Of a stretch of 64,000 nucleotides of DNA, positions 1 through 8,223 are shown in pieces. Position 1 is the first letter of the stretch; the number at the start of each line of letters is the position of its first letter. Made by a program: the position numbers and the translations under genes. The stretch is from Polaribacter batillariae (lineage in GTDB: Bacteria > Bacteroidota > Bacteroidia > Flavobacteriales > Flavobacteriaceae): assembly GCF_017498485.1 (NCBI RefSeq), contig NZ_CP071795.1:3780501-3844500 (forward strand), written 5' to 3'. The notes beneath the pieces were generated by a model. It was not told the DNA's origin. It saw only the letters and a list, made by a program, of their open reading frames with translations, and ran no database searches.

Positions 1-1
1 T

Positions 2-997
2 GTATTAGATTACGAAACGTATTTTAGTATGACAAATTTGTTGCTCGAAAATAAAATTCCAGATGTTTTAAATGCTTTTAATACGGTTTTAGGAAAAGGT
101 TTTGAAGGGCATCATTTTATAAACGGTTTGGCAAGTCATTTTAGAGATTTGTTAGTTGCCAAAGACAAAGCTACTTTAAAATTGTTAGAAGTCGGAGACG
201 CTGCTAAAAAGAAATATTTAAAGCAAGCAGAAAAAGCCAGCATTCCATTTTTAATGCAGGCGATTCACAAGGCAAATAATTGCGATTTAAATTACAGAGC
301 GAGTAAAAACCAACGTTTGTTGGTAGAGTTAACACTTATGCAAATTGCCTCCATCACGTTTGATGGAGAAAAAAAAAAGTCAGCTAACTACATAATTCCT
401 GCTACTTTTTTTCAATCACTTTCTCCTACAAAAAAAACAACTGTAACACCAGTTGAAAAGAAAATTGAAACGGTTAAAATTACCCCTATTGTTGAAGAAA
501 AAAAATCAACAACAACCCAACCTCTTTTAAGCTTTGCTAAAAAGCGTTCTTCTTCTCTTTCGTTAAAAAGTATTCACGAGAAAAAAGAAAAGAAAAAAAC
601 GGTTGTTGAAGAAAATTTCGACAATTATCCGAAAGATATTTTTACAGAAAATCAATTGCAAATACTTTGGAAAGAATATATAGTACTTCTTCAGAAAAAA
701 GGAGAAAGAAGTATGGCTTCTATTGTAGGAACAGATGTGCCAAAACTAAATGACAATTTTAAAATTTCTTTTACAGTACCCAATAAATTAATGCAGGACC
801 AGTTTCTTAAAGGACGTCCAAAATTACTAAAGTTTTTGCGAGAGAAATTAAACAATTACGGAATTGACATTGCAACTGTTTTAAATGAAACTGTCGAAAA
901 AAAATTCGCTTATACTCCACAAGAAAAGTATCATAAGTTAAAACAGAAAAATCCGCTTTTAGATAAGTTACGCCAAACTTTTGAGTTGGATTTGTAG
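2..997 (+). CDS. dnaX: DNA polymerase III subunit gamma/tau, C-terminal part (5' end outside window)
   Basis: The reading frame is open from base 2, so the gene starts upstream and only the C-terminal part, about 332 residues, is visible. The clamp-loader subunit joins the beta-clamp loader to the replicative polymerase. The visible part holds the conserved helical collar domain (roughly the first 120 residues, with NYRASKNQRLLVELTLMQIA), then a Lys/Thr-rich linker, then a C-terminal domain typical of Bacteroidota tau proteins. The Walker A and zinc motifs of the ATPase domain must lie before the window. Assignment is by recognition of the collar sequence. The next gene faces it tail to tail. 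Confidence 0.85.
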   Translation, partial: VLDYETYFSMTNLLLENKIPDVLNAFNTVLGKGFEGHHFINGLASHFRDLLVAKDKATLKLLEVGDAAKKKYLKQAEKASIPFLMQAIHKANNCDLNYRASKNQRLLVELTLMQIASITFDGEKKKSANYIIPATFFQSLSPTKKTTVTPVEKKIETVKITPIVEEKKSTTTQPLLSFAKKRSSSLSLKSIHEKKEKKKTVVEENFDNYPKDIFTENQLQILWKEYIVLLQKKGERSMASIVGTDVPKLNDNFKISFTVPNKLMQDQFLKGRPKLLKFLREKLNNYGIDIATVLNETVEKKFAYTPQEKYHKLKQKNPLLDKLRQTFELDL

Positions 998-1022
998 CTT
1001 CATTAAAGTTATATTAAATTTT

Positions 1023-2873
1023 TTATTTCTCCTGACTTTTTATACTTTCTTTATTTTCTTCCAAAGGTTTTCCTAAATACACCAAAGTACAGTTTTCTTT
1101 AGGCTCTTGTAACTTTTCGTACTCTGGAATCAGGTACATTTCTTTGTCTTTTTTAACAAATAAAGGTACAGATCTCGATTCTCTAAACAGCTTAGAAAGC
1201 ATTGCTTCGTAGGCATCATTTGTTTCAATTTCTACTTCGTATATTTTAGGATTGTCTCTAAATGCTTCACTTAAATTAATATAATCGTCTTTAGGAGTTA
1301 AAAATTGAGTTCTACTATTTAAAGTCTTGTTTCTAATTTCTTTAGAAGTTGCCAATCTAAAAGCCCCATGTTCTCCAAAAGATTCAGAAAAATTACTAAT
1401 TGCATATTCATTTACAGCCTCACTCCCTGTCATCGCAATTAAATACCCCACATCGTTTAATTCGATATTATCTGTTAAATCTTCATCATAAATATTAATC
1501 GCATACGCTTCCAAATCCATACTATTGGCTTCCTGAACAAAGTTTTTGTTAGAATCAATCAACACTACTCTTTTATCATTTTCTTTTAAATAATGTGCAA
1601 TTAACCTTGCTGGGCTAGATGCTCCTACAATTAAAATTGCATTCGAACTTTTTAAGAAAACACCTACTAATTTTGCAAATAATCTTGCTGTGGTAGCATT
1701 TAAAAGTACGGTTCCTAATACAATCATAAAAACCAAAGGCGTAATGTATTCTGCACCTTCTACACCTTCTTTTAGCAATTTACTTCCAAATAAAGAAGCA
1801 ATACCTGCAGCCACAATACCTCTTGGTCCTACCCAACTTATAAATAATTTTTCGTTTAATTTTAATTTGGAGTTATGTGTACTTGCAAAAACGGCCAAAG
1901 GTCTAATTACAAATACCACAATTGCGAATAAAATAGCTGTTTTCCAGGTATATAGCAACATTAAATCTTCTATATCGATATTGGCTGCTAATAATATAAA
2001 CAGAATAGAAATTAACAATACACTTAAAGATTCTTTAAAATATAATAGTTCTTTGATGTTTTTTAGCTTTCCGTTTCCTAAAACCATTCCCATAACCACC
2101 ACTGCTAAAAGACCCGATTCGTGTGCAAAAATTTCAGATTCTACAAACACTAAAAGTACAGTAGATAAAGAAACTACGTTTAATAAATAATGAGGAATTA
2201 ATTTTTTATTGATGGCATATGCCAATGCATGTGCGAATGTAAAACCAAAAGTAGTACCAAATAGCAAAATTTTACCAAATTCTATTAAAGCTGTTTTGGT
2301 AAATCCACCTCCACCTCCCACACTAATAAATTCGAAAACCAATACTGCCACTAAAGCACCAATTGGGTCTATTAAAATGCCTTCCCATTTTAAAACCGTA
2401 GAAATATCTTTTTTTAGAGGAATGTTTCTTAAAATTGGAGTTATTACAGTAGGCCCTGTTACAATTATTAATCCTGCAAAAAGGAAGGAAAGGTCCCAAC
2501 CCAAATTAAAAACGTAATGCGCAACAATTCCTGCTCCGAAAAATGTAATTGCAGACCCAACAGTAATTAATTTTGTAATTACAGGGCCCACATTTTTAAT
2601 TTCGGCTCTTTTTAGGGTCAATCCGCCTTCAAAAAGTATAATACTAATGGCAAGTGAAACAAAATAATACAAACTCTCTCCAGGAAACAATCCTTTTTTA
2701 CCATTCCAAATAGGCTCAATCCATTTAGAACCATCTGCACTTAAAAATTCAGCTGCAATTGGTCCTACTAACAAACCTATTAAAATTAAGGGTAAAATAG
2801 CCGGAATTTTAAATTTCCATGCTACCCATTGCGCCAATATTCCTAAAATAATTATTCCTGCTAATTCTAACAT
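1023..2873 (-). CDS. CPA1-type cation:proton antiporter with C-terminal TrkA-N/RCK domain
   Basis: Inner-membrane monovalent cation/proton exchanger, probably Na+ or K+ against H+. Residues 1-400 form about 12 hydrophobic segments of the Na_H_Exchanger fold, with conserved polar stretches (GGLTLKRAEI, VGPRGIVAAGIASLFG). Residues about 410-520 form a Rossmann NAD-binding regulatory domain starting ILIVGASSPARLIAHYL with an acidic strand end (VVLIDSNK), followed by a short C-terminal domain. The 616-residue length fits NhaP/KefC-like antiporters with a fused regulatory domain. The exact ion cannot be read from the sequence. It converges with dnaX and is divergent from the stress protein and transporter that follow, so ion and pH homeostasis genes are neighbours here. 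Confidence 0.85.
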   Translation of the reverse strand: MLELAGIIILGILAQWVAWKFKIPAILPLILIGLLVGPIAAEFLSADGSKWIEPIWNGKKGLFPGESLYYFVSLAISIILFEGGLTLKRAEIKNVGPVITKLITVGSAITFFGAGIVAHYVFNLGWDLSFLFAGLIIVTGPTVITPILRNIPLKKDISTVLKWEGILIDPIGALVAVLVFEFISVGGGGGFTKTALIEFGKILLFGTTFGFTFAHALAYAINKKLIPHYLLNVVSLSTVLLVFVESEIFAHESGLLAVVVMGMVLGNGKLKNIKELLYFKESLSVLLISILFILLAANIDIEDLMLLYTWKTAILFAIVVFVIRPLAVFASTHNSKLKLNEKLFISWVGPRGIVAAGIASLFGSKLLKEGVEGAEYITPLVFMIVLGTVLLNATTARLFAKLVGVFLKSSNAILIVGASSPARLIAHYLKENDKRVVLIDSNKNFVQEANSMDLEAYAINIYDEDLTDNIELNDVGYLIAMTGSEAVNEYAISNFSESFGEHGAFRLATSKEIRNKTLNSRTQFLTPKDDYINLSEAFRDNPKIYEVEIETNDAYEAMLSKLFRESRSVPLFVKKDKEMYLIPEYEKLQEPKENCTLVYLGKPLEENKESIKSQEK

Positions 2874-2998
2874 ACATTTTCGATTTTCAAAAAAGTAAAT
2901 TTAAGGATGTTTCCCTATGATAAAAATAATTTTTTAGTTTTTTTCTTTCTTATAAAGTTTCCTATATTGTGCGTTCAAGCTAATTTTAAAATCTTTTT

Positions 2999-3832
2999 TT
3001 GCAAAAAATTCATAAAATTTTAATCGGTATTGCATTTTCGCCGAATTTAAAAGCAAATCTTTTTGAAGCCGTAAGAATGGCAAATATGTTTAACGCAGCA
3101 TTAGTAGGTGTTCATGTGGGTAAAAAAACACCTGAAAAAGAACAAAACATTAAAGATTTATTATTAGAGGTAGATGCGCTAAAAAAACCATTAAAAACAA
3201 TTTGGCAAGAAGGAAAACCGGTTGATGTAATTTTAAAAACGACAACAAAAGAAAAAATAGACTTGCTAATTTTAGGAGCTATTCAGCAAGAAAATTTACT
3301 GAGATATTACGTAGGTTCTATAGCTAGAAAAATAACAAGAAAGGCATCTTGTGCTGTTTTATTATTAATTAAGCCCTCTGTAGAGAGAATACCATGTAAA
3401 CACATAATAGTAAATGGGTTGCGTGATAAAAAAACAGAAGAAACCATTAAAACCTCTATCTACTTTTCGAAAAATTTACACTGTAGAAAACTAACGATTG
3501 TCGAAGAAATTAGTCAGGCAGAATTGCATGTAAAAGTAAGTGACGATAAGACCTTAAGAAAATCTACAATCGTAAAAGAACGTATAAAATCGAGAGAAGA
3601 TTTTCGTGTAAAAAACATTTTAAAAGAAGTAGATTGTGAAGGAATGGATATAAAAACTCAAAGTATTTTTGGAAAAAGAGGCTATTCTATTGGGCATTAT
3701 GCACGAGTAAAAAGAGCCGATTTATTAGTAATGAATGCACCTTCTAAAACAAGAGTTTTCGATCGAATTTTTCCACACGATATCGAATACATTTTATCGG
3801 AATTGCCAACCGATGTTTTAATTGTAAAATAA
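2999..3832 (+). CDS. Universal stress protein, two tandem UspA domains
   Basis: Cytoplasmic stress-related nucleotide-binding protein of the UspA family. The start is a TTG; no suitable ATG precedes the first conserved strand (KILIGIAFSPNLKANLFEAV). The first Usp domain covers about residues 4-125 and ends with the typical G-S-x-A-R-K-x-x-R-x-x-x-C-x-V-L segment (VGSIARKITRKASCAVLLL). The second half, about 130-277, is a more diverged Usp domain ending in a strand TDVLIVK. The stop is two bases before the ATG of the SulP transporter, so the two are almost certainly co-transcribed. SulP and Usp genes are often linked in Bacteroidota; a role in transporter control is inference. Confidence 0.85.
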   Translation: MQKIHKILIGIAFSPNLKANLFEAVRMANMFNAALVGVHVGKKTPEKEQNIKDLLLEVDALKKPLKTIWQEGKPVDVILKTTTKEKIDLLILGAIQQENLLRYYVGSIARKITRKASCAVLLLIKPSVERIPCKHIIVNGLRDKKTEETIKTSIYFSKNLHCRKLTIVEEISQAELHVKVSDDKTLRKSTIVKERIKSREDFRVKNILKEVDCEGMDIKTQSIFGKRGYSIGHYARVKRADLLVMNAPSKTRVFDRIFPHDIEYILSELPTDVLIVK

Positions 3833-3834
3833 AA

Positions 3835-6024
3835 ATGACAAAAAAGAACACGGTTAAAACATTTGTAAACGAAATTCCTAAAAATCTTTTTTCTGGCTTT
3901 GTAGTTTCTTTAATTGCGCTTCCTTTAGGTTTAGGCTTGGCTATAGCCTCTGGAGCACCACCAATTTCGGGAATTATTGCTGCAATTGTAGGCGGAACAG
4001 TAGTAGCCATTATGGGTGGTTCTAACATAACCATTACTGGGCCAGGAAATGGTTTAGTAGTAGTTATTTTGGGAGCAATTACAACACTTGGTAATGGAGA
4101 TATGCAACAAGGTTTTTTATATACCCTTGCTGCCATAGTAATTTCTGGAATTATAATGATTATTCTCGGCTTTTTAAGAATGGGCTCTTTAGGAGATTTC
4201 TTTCCTGCTTCTGCCATACAAGGCATGCTAGCTGCCATCGGAATTGGAATTTTTGCCAAGCAAATTCATGTAATGCTTGGCGATTTACATACAAAAGGAA
4301 GTATTATTGAACTTTTAATTAAAATTCCTAAAGGGATTCTTAATTTTATAAAAACAGACGATTCTAGTACGTTTTATGCAGGGTTCATAGGAATTGCAAG
4401 TTTGCTTATCATGGTTTTTTACAGCAAAATTAGAAATCGATATTTCCAACTCATTCCTGCTCCTATGTGGATTGTGGTTTTAAGCATTGGTTTGTATTAT
4501 TATTTTGATTTGTTTTCTGCTCACAAATACCCAATTCACAAAGATTTACTAATTAATTTACCAGACCATATTTTATCGAATTTTGCTTTTCCTGATTTTG
4601 GTAAAATTTACCATGCAGATTTTATTAATGCTGTAATTGCAATTACATTAATTGCCAGCATCGAAAGTTTGTTAAGCATAAAAGCTGTGGACAAATTAGA
4701 TCCTCTAAAAAGACGATCGAACATTAATAAAGATATTAGAGCTTTAGGTATTGCAACCGTAATTAGCGGTTTTTTAGGCGGATTAAATGTAGTTACAGTA
4801 ATTGCCAGAAGTTCTGTAAATGTAAATAATAAGGGTAGCAATAGATCTGCAAACTTTTTTCACGCTGCTTTTTTAGTACTTTTTATTGTTTTGTTCGCAA
4901 CTGAATTACGCAAAATTCCTTTACCTGCTTTGGCGGCTATTTTAGTGTTTACAGGCTATAAATTAGCTTCTCCAAAAAACATTCAAAAGGTATTTCGAAT
5001 AGGAAGAGAACAATTAATTATATTTACAGCAACACTTTTAATAACAATATCTACAAGTCTTATTATTGGTATTTTAAGCGGTATTATTATCACATTCGCA
5101 ATCCATATTTTTATCAATAAAGATGCCATGCTTTTTATTAAAAATGCCTTAAAACCAAATGTACTAATGTTTAAAGAAGACGAGACATATTATGTGAGTG
5201 TAAAAAACTTTTCTTCTTTTTTAAATTATACAAAACTAAAAACAAAACTAGACCAAATTCCAGAAACACAAGAAGCCATAATCGATTTTTCTTTATGCGA
5301 TTTTATAGACCATTCTGTAATGGAAAACATGAGTAATTATAGTGCAACTTTCGAAAGAAAAGGTGGGCATTTTGAAGTAATTGGTTTAGACGATGCCAAA
5401 TCTGGAAGCAAACATCCGTTTGCGATGCGTAAATTATTCCCAGAAAAATTCGTTCCAAAAGAAGGTGTTTTAACCAAAAGACAAAAATCGATTCAAAAAA
5501 TTAGCGAAGAAATGCATTATACCTATGATGCTTTTTCGGACATAGAAATGAAAGAACTACCAAATTTTGGCTATTTTAAAACTCGAAATATCGAAAAGGT
5601 TTCTAATGTACTTTCTAATGAAGACTGTACGATGTTCGATGTTCAGTTTTCGGAAGGAGAATTAATTGCAAAACAAGTAATTAAAGCAACCATGTTGCAC
5701 ATTCATCCTAAAAAAACACTTCCAAAATTTACACTAGATAAAGAAGGGGTTTTTGAATACATTTATCATTTTGCAGGATACAAAGATATAGATATAGATG
5801 CGCATCCAGATTTTAGCAAACGCTTTTATTTATCTGGAAAAAATGAAGAAAAAATTAGAGAATATTTTACAGATGAATTAATTTTGTTCTTCGAAAGTAA
5901 CAAACAATATCATATTGAAGCCACAAATGTTGGTCTTTTAGTGATCGACAAAGAACGCTTGGCAAGTGTAAAAGAAATAAAAGCCCTCGCCTATTTTGGC
6001 TCTGGCTTGCAAAAAATACTATAA
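3835..6024 (+). CDS. SulP-family anion transporter with STAS domain and extra C-terminal domain
   Basis: Inner-membrane anion transporter (sulfate or bicarbonate type). The first 430 residues carry the SulP core with the early ALPLGLGLAIASGAPPISGI and ITGPGNGLVVVI segments. A STAS domain (about 440-540) includes AIIDFSLCDFIDHSVMENM, where the usual phosphorylatable serine region is recognisable. About 190 further residues follow (from about 545) that match no STAS or carbonic anhydrase motif I know and hold paired segments with His and Asp. Total length of 729 exceeds the usual 500-600. It starts two bases after the Usp gene and ends two bases before miaE. The substrate cannot be decided; bicarbonate is plausible by analogy with marine BicA. 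Confidence 0.85.
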   Translation: MTKKNTVKTFVNEIPKNLFSGFVVSLIALPLGLGLAIASGAPPISGIIAAIVGGTVVAIMGGSNITITGPGNGLVVVILGAITTLGNGDMQQGFLYTLAAIVISGIIMIILGFLRMGSLGDFFPASAIQGMLAAIGIGIFAKQIHVMLGDLHTKGSIIELLIKIPKGILNFIKTDDSSTFYAGFIGIASLLIMVFYSKIRNRYFQLIPAPMWIVVLSIGLYYYFDLFSAHKYPIHKDLLINLPDHILSNFAFPDFGKIYHADFINAVIAITLIASIESLLSIKAVDKLDPLKRRSNINKDIRALGIATVISGFLGGLNVVTVIARSSVNVNNKGSNRSANFFHAAFLVLFIVLFATELRKIPLPALAAILVFTGYKLASPKNIQKVFRIGREQLIIFTATLLITISTSLIIGILSGIIITFAIHIFINKDAMLFIKNALKPNVLMFKEDETYYVSVKNFSSFLNYTKLKTKLDQIPETQEAIIDFSLCDFIDHSVMENMSNYSATFERKGGHFEVIGLDDAKSGSKHPFAMRKLFPEKFVPKEGVLTKRQKSIQKISEEMHYTYDAFSDIEMKELPNFGYFKTRNIEKVSNVLSNEDCTMFDVQFSEGELIAKQVIKATMLHIHPKKTLPKFTLDKEGVFEYIYHFAGYKDIDIDAHPDFSKRFYLSGKNEEKIREYFTDELILFFESNKQYHIEATNVGLLVIDKERLASVKEIKALAYFGSGLQKIL

Positions 6025-6026
6025 AA

Positions 6027-6607
6027 ATGTTAGGATTACAGTTTGAAACCGAAACTTCTTGGGCAGAAATTGCCAAAGTAAATTTAGAACAAATACTTAC
6101 AGACCACGCTTTTTTAGAACAAAAAGCAGCTTCGAACGCAGTTTCTATAATCATAAATTATTCCGAAGAAACCGAACTTGTAAAAGAAATGAGCAACATT
6201 GCCATCGAAGAAATGCAACATTTTAAAATGGTGCACCTCTTAATGGTAAAACGCGGAATGGTTTTAGGCAGAGAACAAAAAAACGATTACGCCATTCGTT
6301 TGCAAAAATTTTTCCCAAAAACAAAAGACAGAACCAATGCTTTGGTACAACGTTTATTAATTGCAGCTTTAATTGAAGCCAGAAGTTGCGAGCGTTTTAA
6401 GGTGTTTTCTGAAAATATGGAAGATGAAGAGCTGCAAAAATTTTATAAAAATTTAATGATTTCTGAAGCAGGACATTATACTACTTTTTACAGTTTGCAA
6501 GACAATATCAAGATCGAACAATTGTAGATGAAAAATGGAATGCACTTTTAGCTTTTGAAGCAGAAATGATGCGCGAACGCGGAAATGTAGCCAAAATTCA
6601 TGGATAA
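6027..6607 (+). pseudogene. miaE: tRNA-(ms2io6A)-hydroxylase MiaE, one-base frameshift
   Basis: MiaE is a di-iron monooxygenase that hydroxylates the isopentenyl group on A37 of some tRNAs. The ferritin-like core is intact, with ligand-type motifs (DHAFLEQKAASNA, EEMQHFK, LIEARSCERF, SEAGHYTTF). Near residue 153 the frame breaks: as written it ends at 6527, but the next frame continues with FARQYQDRTIVDEKWNALL and then a normal MiaE tail ending at 6607. Adding one T to the T run at 6485-6489 restores TTFLQFARQY and a full-length protein of about 193 residues. The change is either a real mutation or a homopolymer reading error. It directly follows the SulP gene. Confidence 0.8.
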
Positions 6608-6655
6608 AAGAATTCAAACTTTAAGGTTTTATATTCAAAGCTTTTGCCCGGAATC

Positions 6656-6690
6656 TTAAACCTTAAATTTTAAACTCTAAACTTTAAACT
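6656..6690. repeat. Short AT-rich degenerate repeat (TTAAACTC/TTTAAACT)
   Basis: A run of imperfect AAACTTTAAACT-like units lies just before the DUF4268 gene. Such low-complexity strings are frequent between flavobacterial genes; no function is claimed. Confidence 0.4.
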
Positions 6691-6698
6691 AAAAAAAA

Positions 6699-7138
6699 AT
6701 GTTTAGCAAAGAAGAAGCTACAAAATTGCGAAAAGATTTTGGACAAGTTTCGGAAAATCGTTTCCAAGAAAATGGTTACTATATAATACTAAAATTAAAG
6801 GGTTTTCTTTTAAATTCGTAGCAGATAGAAAGAAAGCAATGGTTTGTTTGGATTTGGAAAATCCAGATGAACTGGTAAATATGTTGTATTACGACCAGCT
6901 TCTTTCTTTAAAAACATTGATGGAAGCAGACATTCCTGAAATAATTTTTGATAATGAATATGAATTAGAGAGCGGAAAAAAGATTCATAGAATTTATGTG
7001 CCTTTTGAAGGGAAATTTAGCATTTACAATAAAAATACTTGGCGAGATTGTTACGAATTTTATGTAGAAACAATGCCCAAATTCGAATTGTTCTTTTATG
7101 AATATGAAGATGTTATAAAAAATATTTTTAGTACATGA
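6699..7138 (+). pseudogene. DUF4268 family protein, one-base frameshift
   Basis: Small cytoplasmic protein of unknown function. From ATG 6699 the frame reads MFSKEEATKLRKDF and is then lost. The next frame holds the conserved family sequence (WTSFGKSFPRKWLLYNTK, then KGFSFKFVADRKKAMVCLDL) through to a normal end at 7138. Adding one T to the four-T run at 6737-6740 turns DFG into DFW and joins both parts into an intact protein of about 146 residues. This is the second T-run frameshift within 260 bases, which raises the chance of a local sequencing problem, although tandem decay next to insertion-sequence relics is also possible. Confidence 0.7.
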
Positions 7139-7240
7139 CATAAACATAGCTTACTGATAGTTAGAAAACTAACTGTTGGGTAATTTGTTTAAAACACTGG
7201 TTTTTAGTATATCAGATAAATAATTCTACTCATTTATCTA

Positions 7241-7437
7241 ATGAAGAAAACCCATGTTACGTATAAAAATAGTGAGCTTAGTTCAATACTCAACCCACAT
7301 TTTAAAGGAAAATTAATTTAGCTCGTGTTAAATTGATTTCTTACTTTGTAACTGCTCTATGCAAGGTGCAAACAGTAACTTTTGGAGAATTAGCAAATGC
7401 TTTTAACACTTCTGCTGATTCGAGTTCTTCTTTAAGA
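7241..7437 (+). pseudogene. IS4-family transposase, N-terminal relic
   Basis: An ATG opens MKKTHVTYKNSELSSILNPH, then stops at TAG 7318. With one A added in the run near 7313-7316 it reads on through ARVKLISYFVTALCKVQTVT and ELANAFNTSADSSSSLRR, the usual N terminus of flavobacterial IS4/DDE transposases. Nothing after that segment remains; the sequence switches abruptly to an IS110 end at about 7438. The element is a dead fragment. Identification is from the characteristic N-terminal wording. Confidence 0.65.
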
Positions 7438-7494
7438 AGTACTCTGGTAAAAACAAGTAAAACTCATTAATTTTTTACTAAAGTACTTTTATAA
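7438..7494 (-). mobile_element. Solo right end of the IS110-family element (relic)
   Basis: Read on the minus strand this is nearly the same as the end of the complete IS110 element at 55246-55301: the last transposase codons, the segment TTAATGAGTTTT and the terminal ACCAGAGTACT (ACCACAGTACT in the complete copy). It directly truncates the IS4 relic. No transposase remains here. Confidence 0.65.
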
Positions 7495-7522
7495 TGAGTA
7501 CATTCTCACAGAAAACCGCAAA

Positions 7523-8101
7523 CTAACTTCTATATCGATAATGCCCAATTATTTTAAAATCGAACAAACAATCTTGTAAAACCTGACCTGCACCAATATT
7601 ATGAACAATCATATAACGTTTATTATCGCTAGATTTTTTATTAACAACGATTCCAATATGAGTAATTGCACCTCCTAAATTCCAACAAACAATATCTCCA
7701 GGAAGATAGTCTTTTGGATTTTTAGAATTCACTTTTACGATTCCTTTTCGCGAGAAGAAAGTCATTAAATTAGGCACTCTTCTGTGGTCGATATTTTTAT
7801 CTGTTTGTTTTAAACCCCAAATTTTAGGATACATTTTAAAGTTTTTTTTCATGTCTTCATGAACCTCTTTTTGCAAATCGATGCCTAGTTTTCTATAAGC
7901 TCTAATAACAACATCTGTACAAACTCCTTTTCCTTTTGGCACATCTCCATTAGGATAATCAATCGCAAAATAATTGGGGTCGTAAACCACTTTGTCTTTT
8001 ATTAATTCTAAGGCAGCATTTGATAATTTGTCTTCATCAACTTGTGCGAAAGCAATATTTATTGATAAAAATAAAAAAAGTATTGAGAAATTTTTTTTCA
8101 T
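7523..8101 (-). CDS. DUF1287 domain protein, exported
   Basis: A 192-residue protein with a cleavable signal peptide (MKKNFSILFLFLSINIAFAQ) and a DUF1287 domain, an NlpC/P60-like fold thought to act on cell-wall or related amides. Conserved landmarks are GVCTDVVIRAYRKLGIDLQ, with the likely catalytic Cys, then DHRRVPNLMTFFSRKG, then a GDIVCWNLGGAITHIGIVV segment containing the His. The TonB/T9SS background and the signal peptide place it in the periplasm. The neighbouring porX is on the same strand 123 bases upstream, separated by a hexanucleotide repeat, so co-transcription is possible but not shown. Confidence 0.85.
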   Translation of the reverse strand: MKKNFSILFLFLSINIAFAQVDEDKLSNAALELIKDKVVYDPNYFAIDYPNGDVPKGKGVCTDVVIRAYRKLGIDLQKEVHEDMKKNFKMYPKIWGLKQTDKNIDHRRVPNLMTFFSRKGIVKVNSKNPKDYLPGDIVCWNLGGAITHIGIVVNKKSSDNKRYMIVHNIGAGQVLQDCLFDFKIIGHYRYRS

Positions 8102-8155
8102 TTTACTATCTATTTTTTAAATTTTACCACATAGATTTATAGAAAACATAGTTTT

Positions 8156-8219
8156 ACTGCCACTGCCACTGCCACTGCCACTGCCACTGCTACTGCTACT
8201 GCCACTGCCAACTGCCTAC
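8156..8219. repeat. CTGCCA/CTGCTA hexanucleotide tandem repeat
   Basis: About ten consecutive CTGCCA-type hexamers with CTGCTA variants fill the gap between porX and the DUF1287 gene, ending only four bases before the porX stop codon. A related CAGT-rich segment lies at 15049-15130. Confidence 0.8.
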
Positions 8220-8223
8220 TAAT

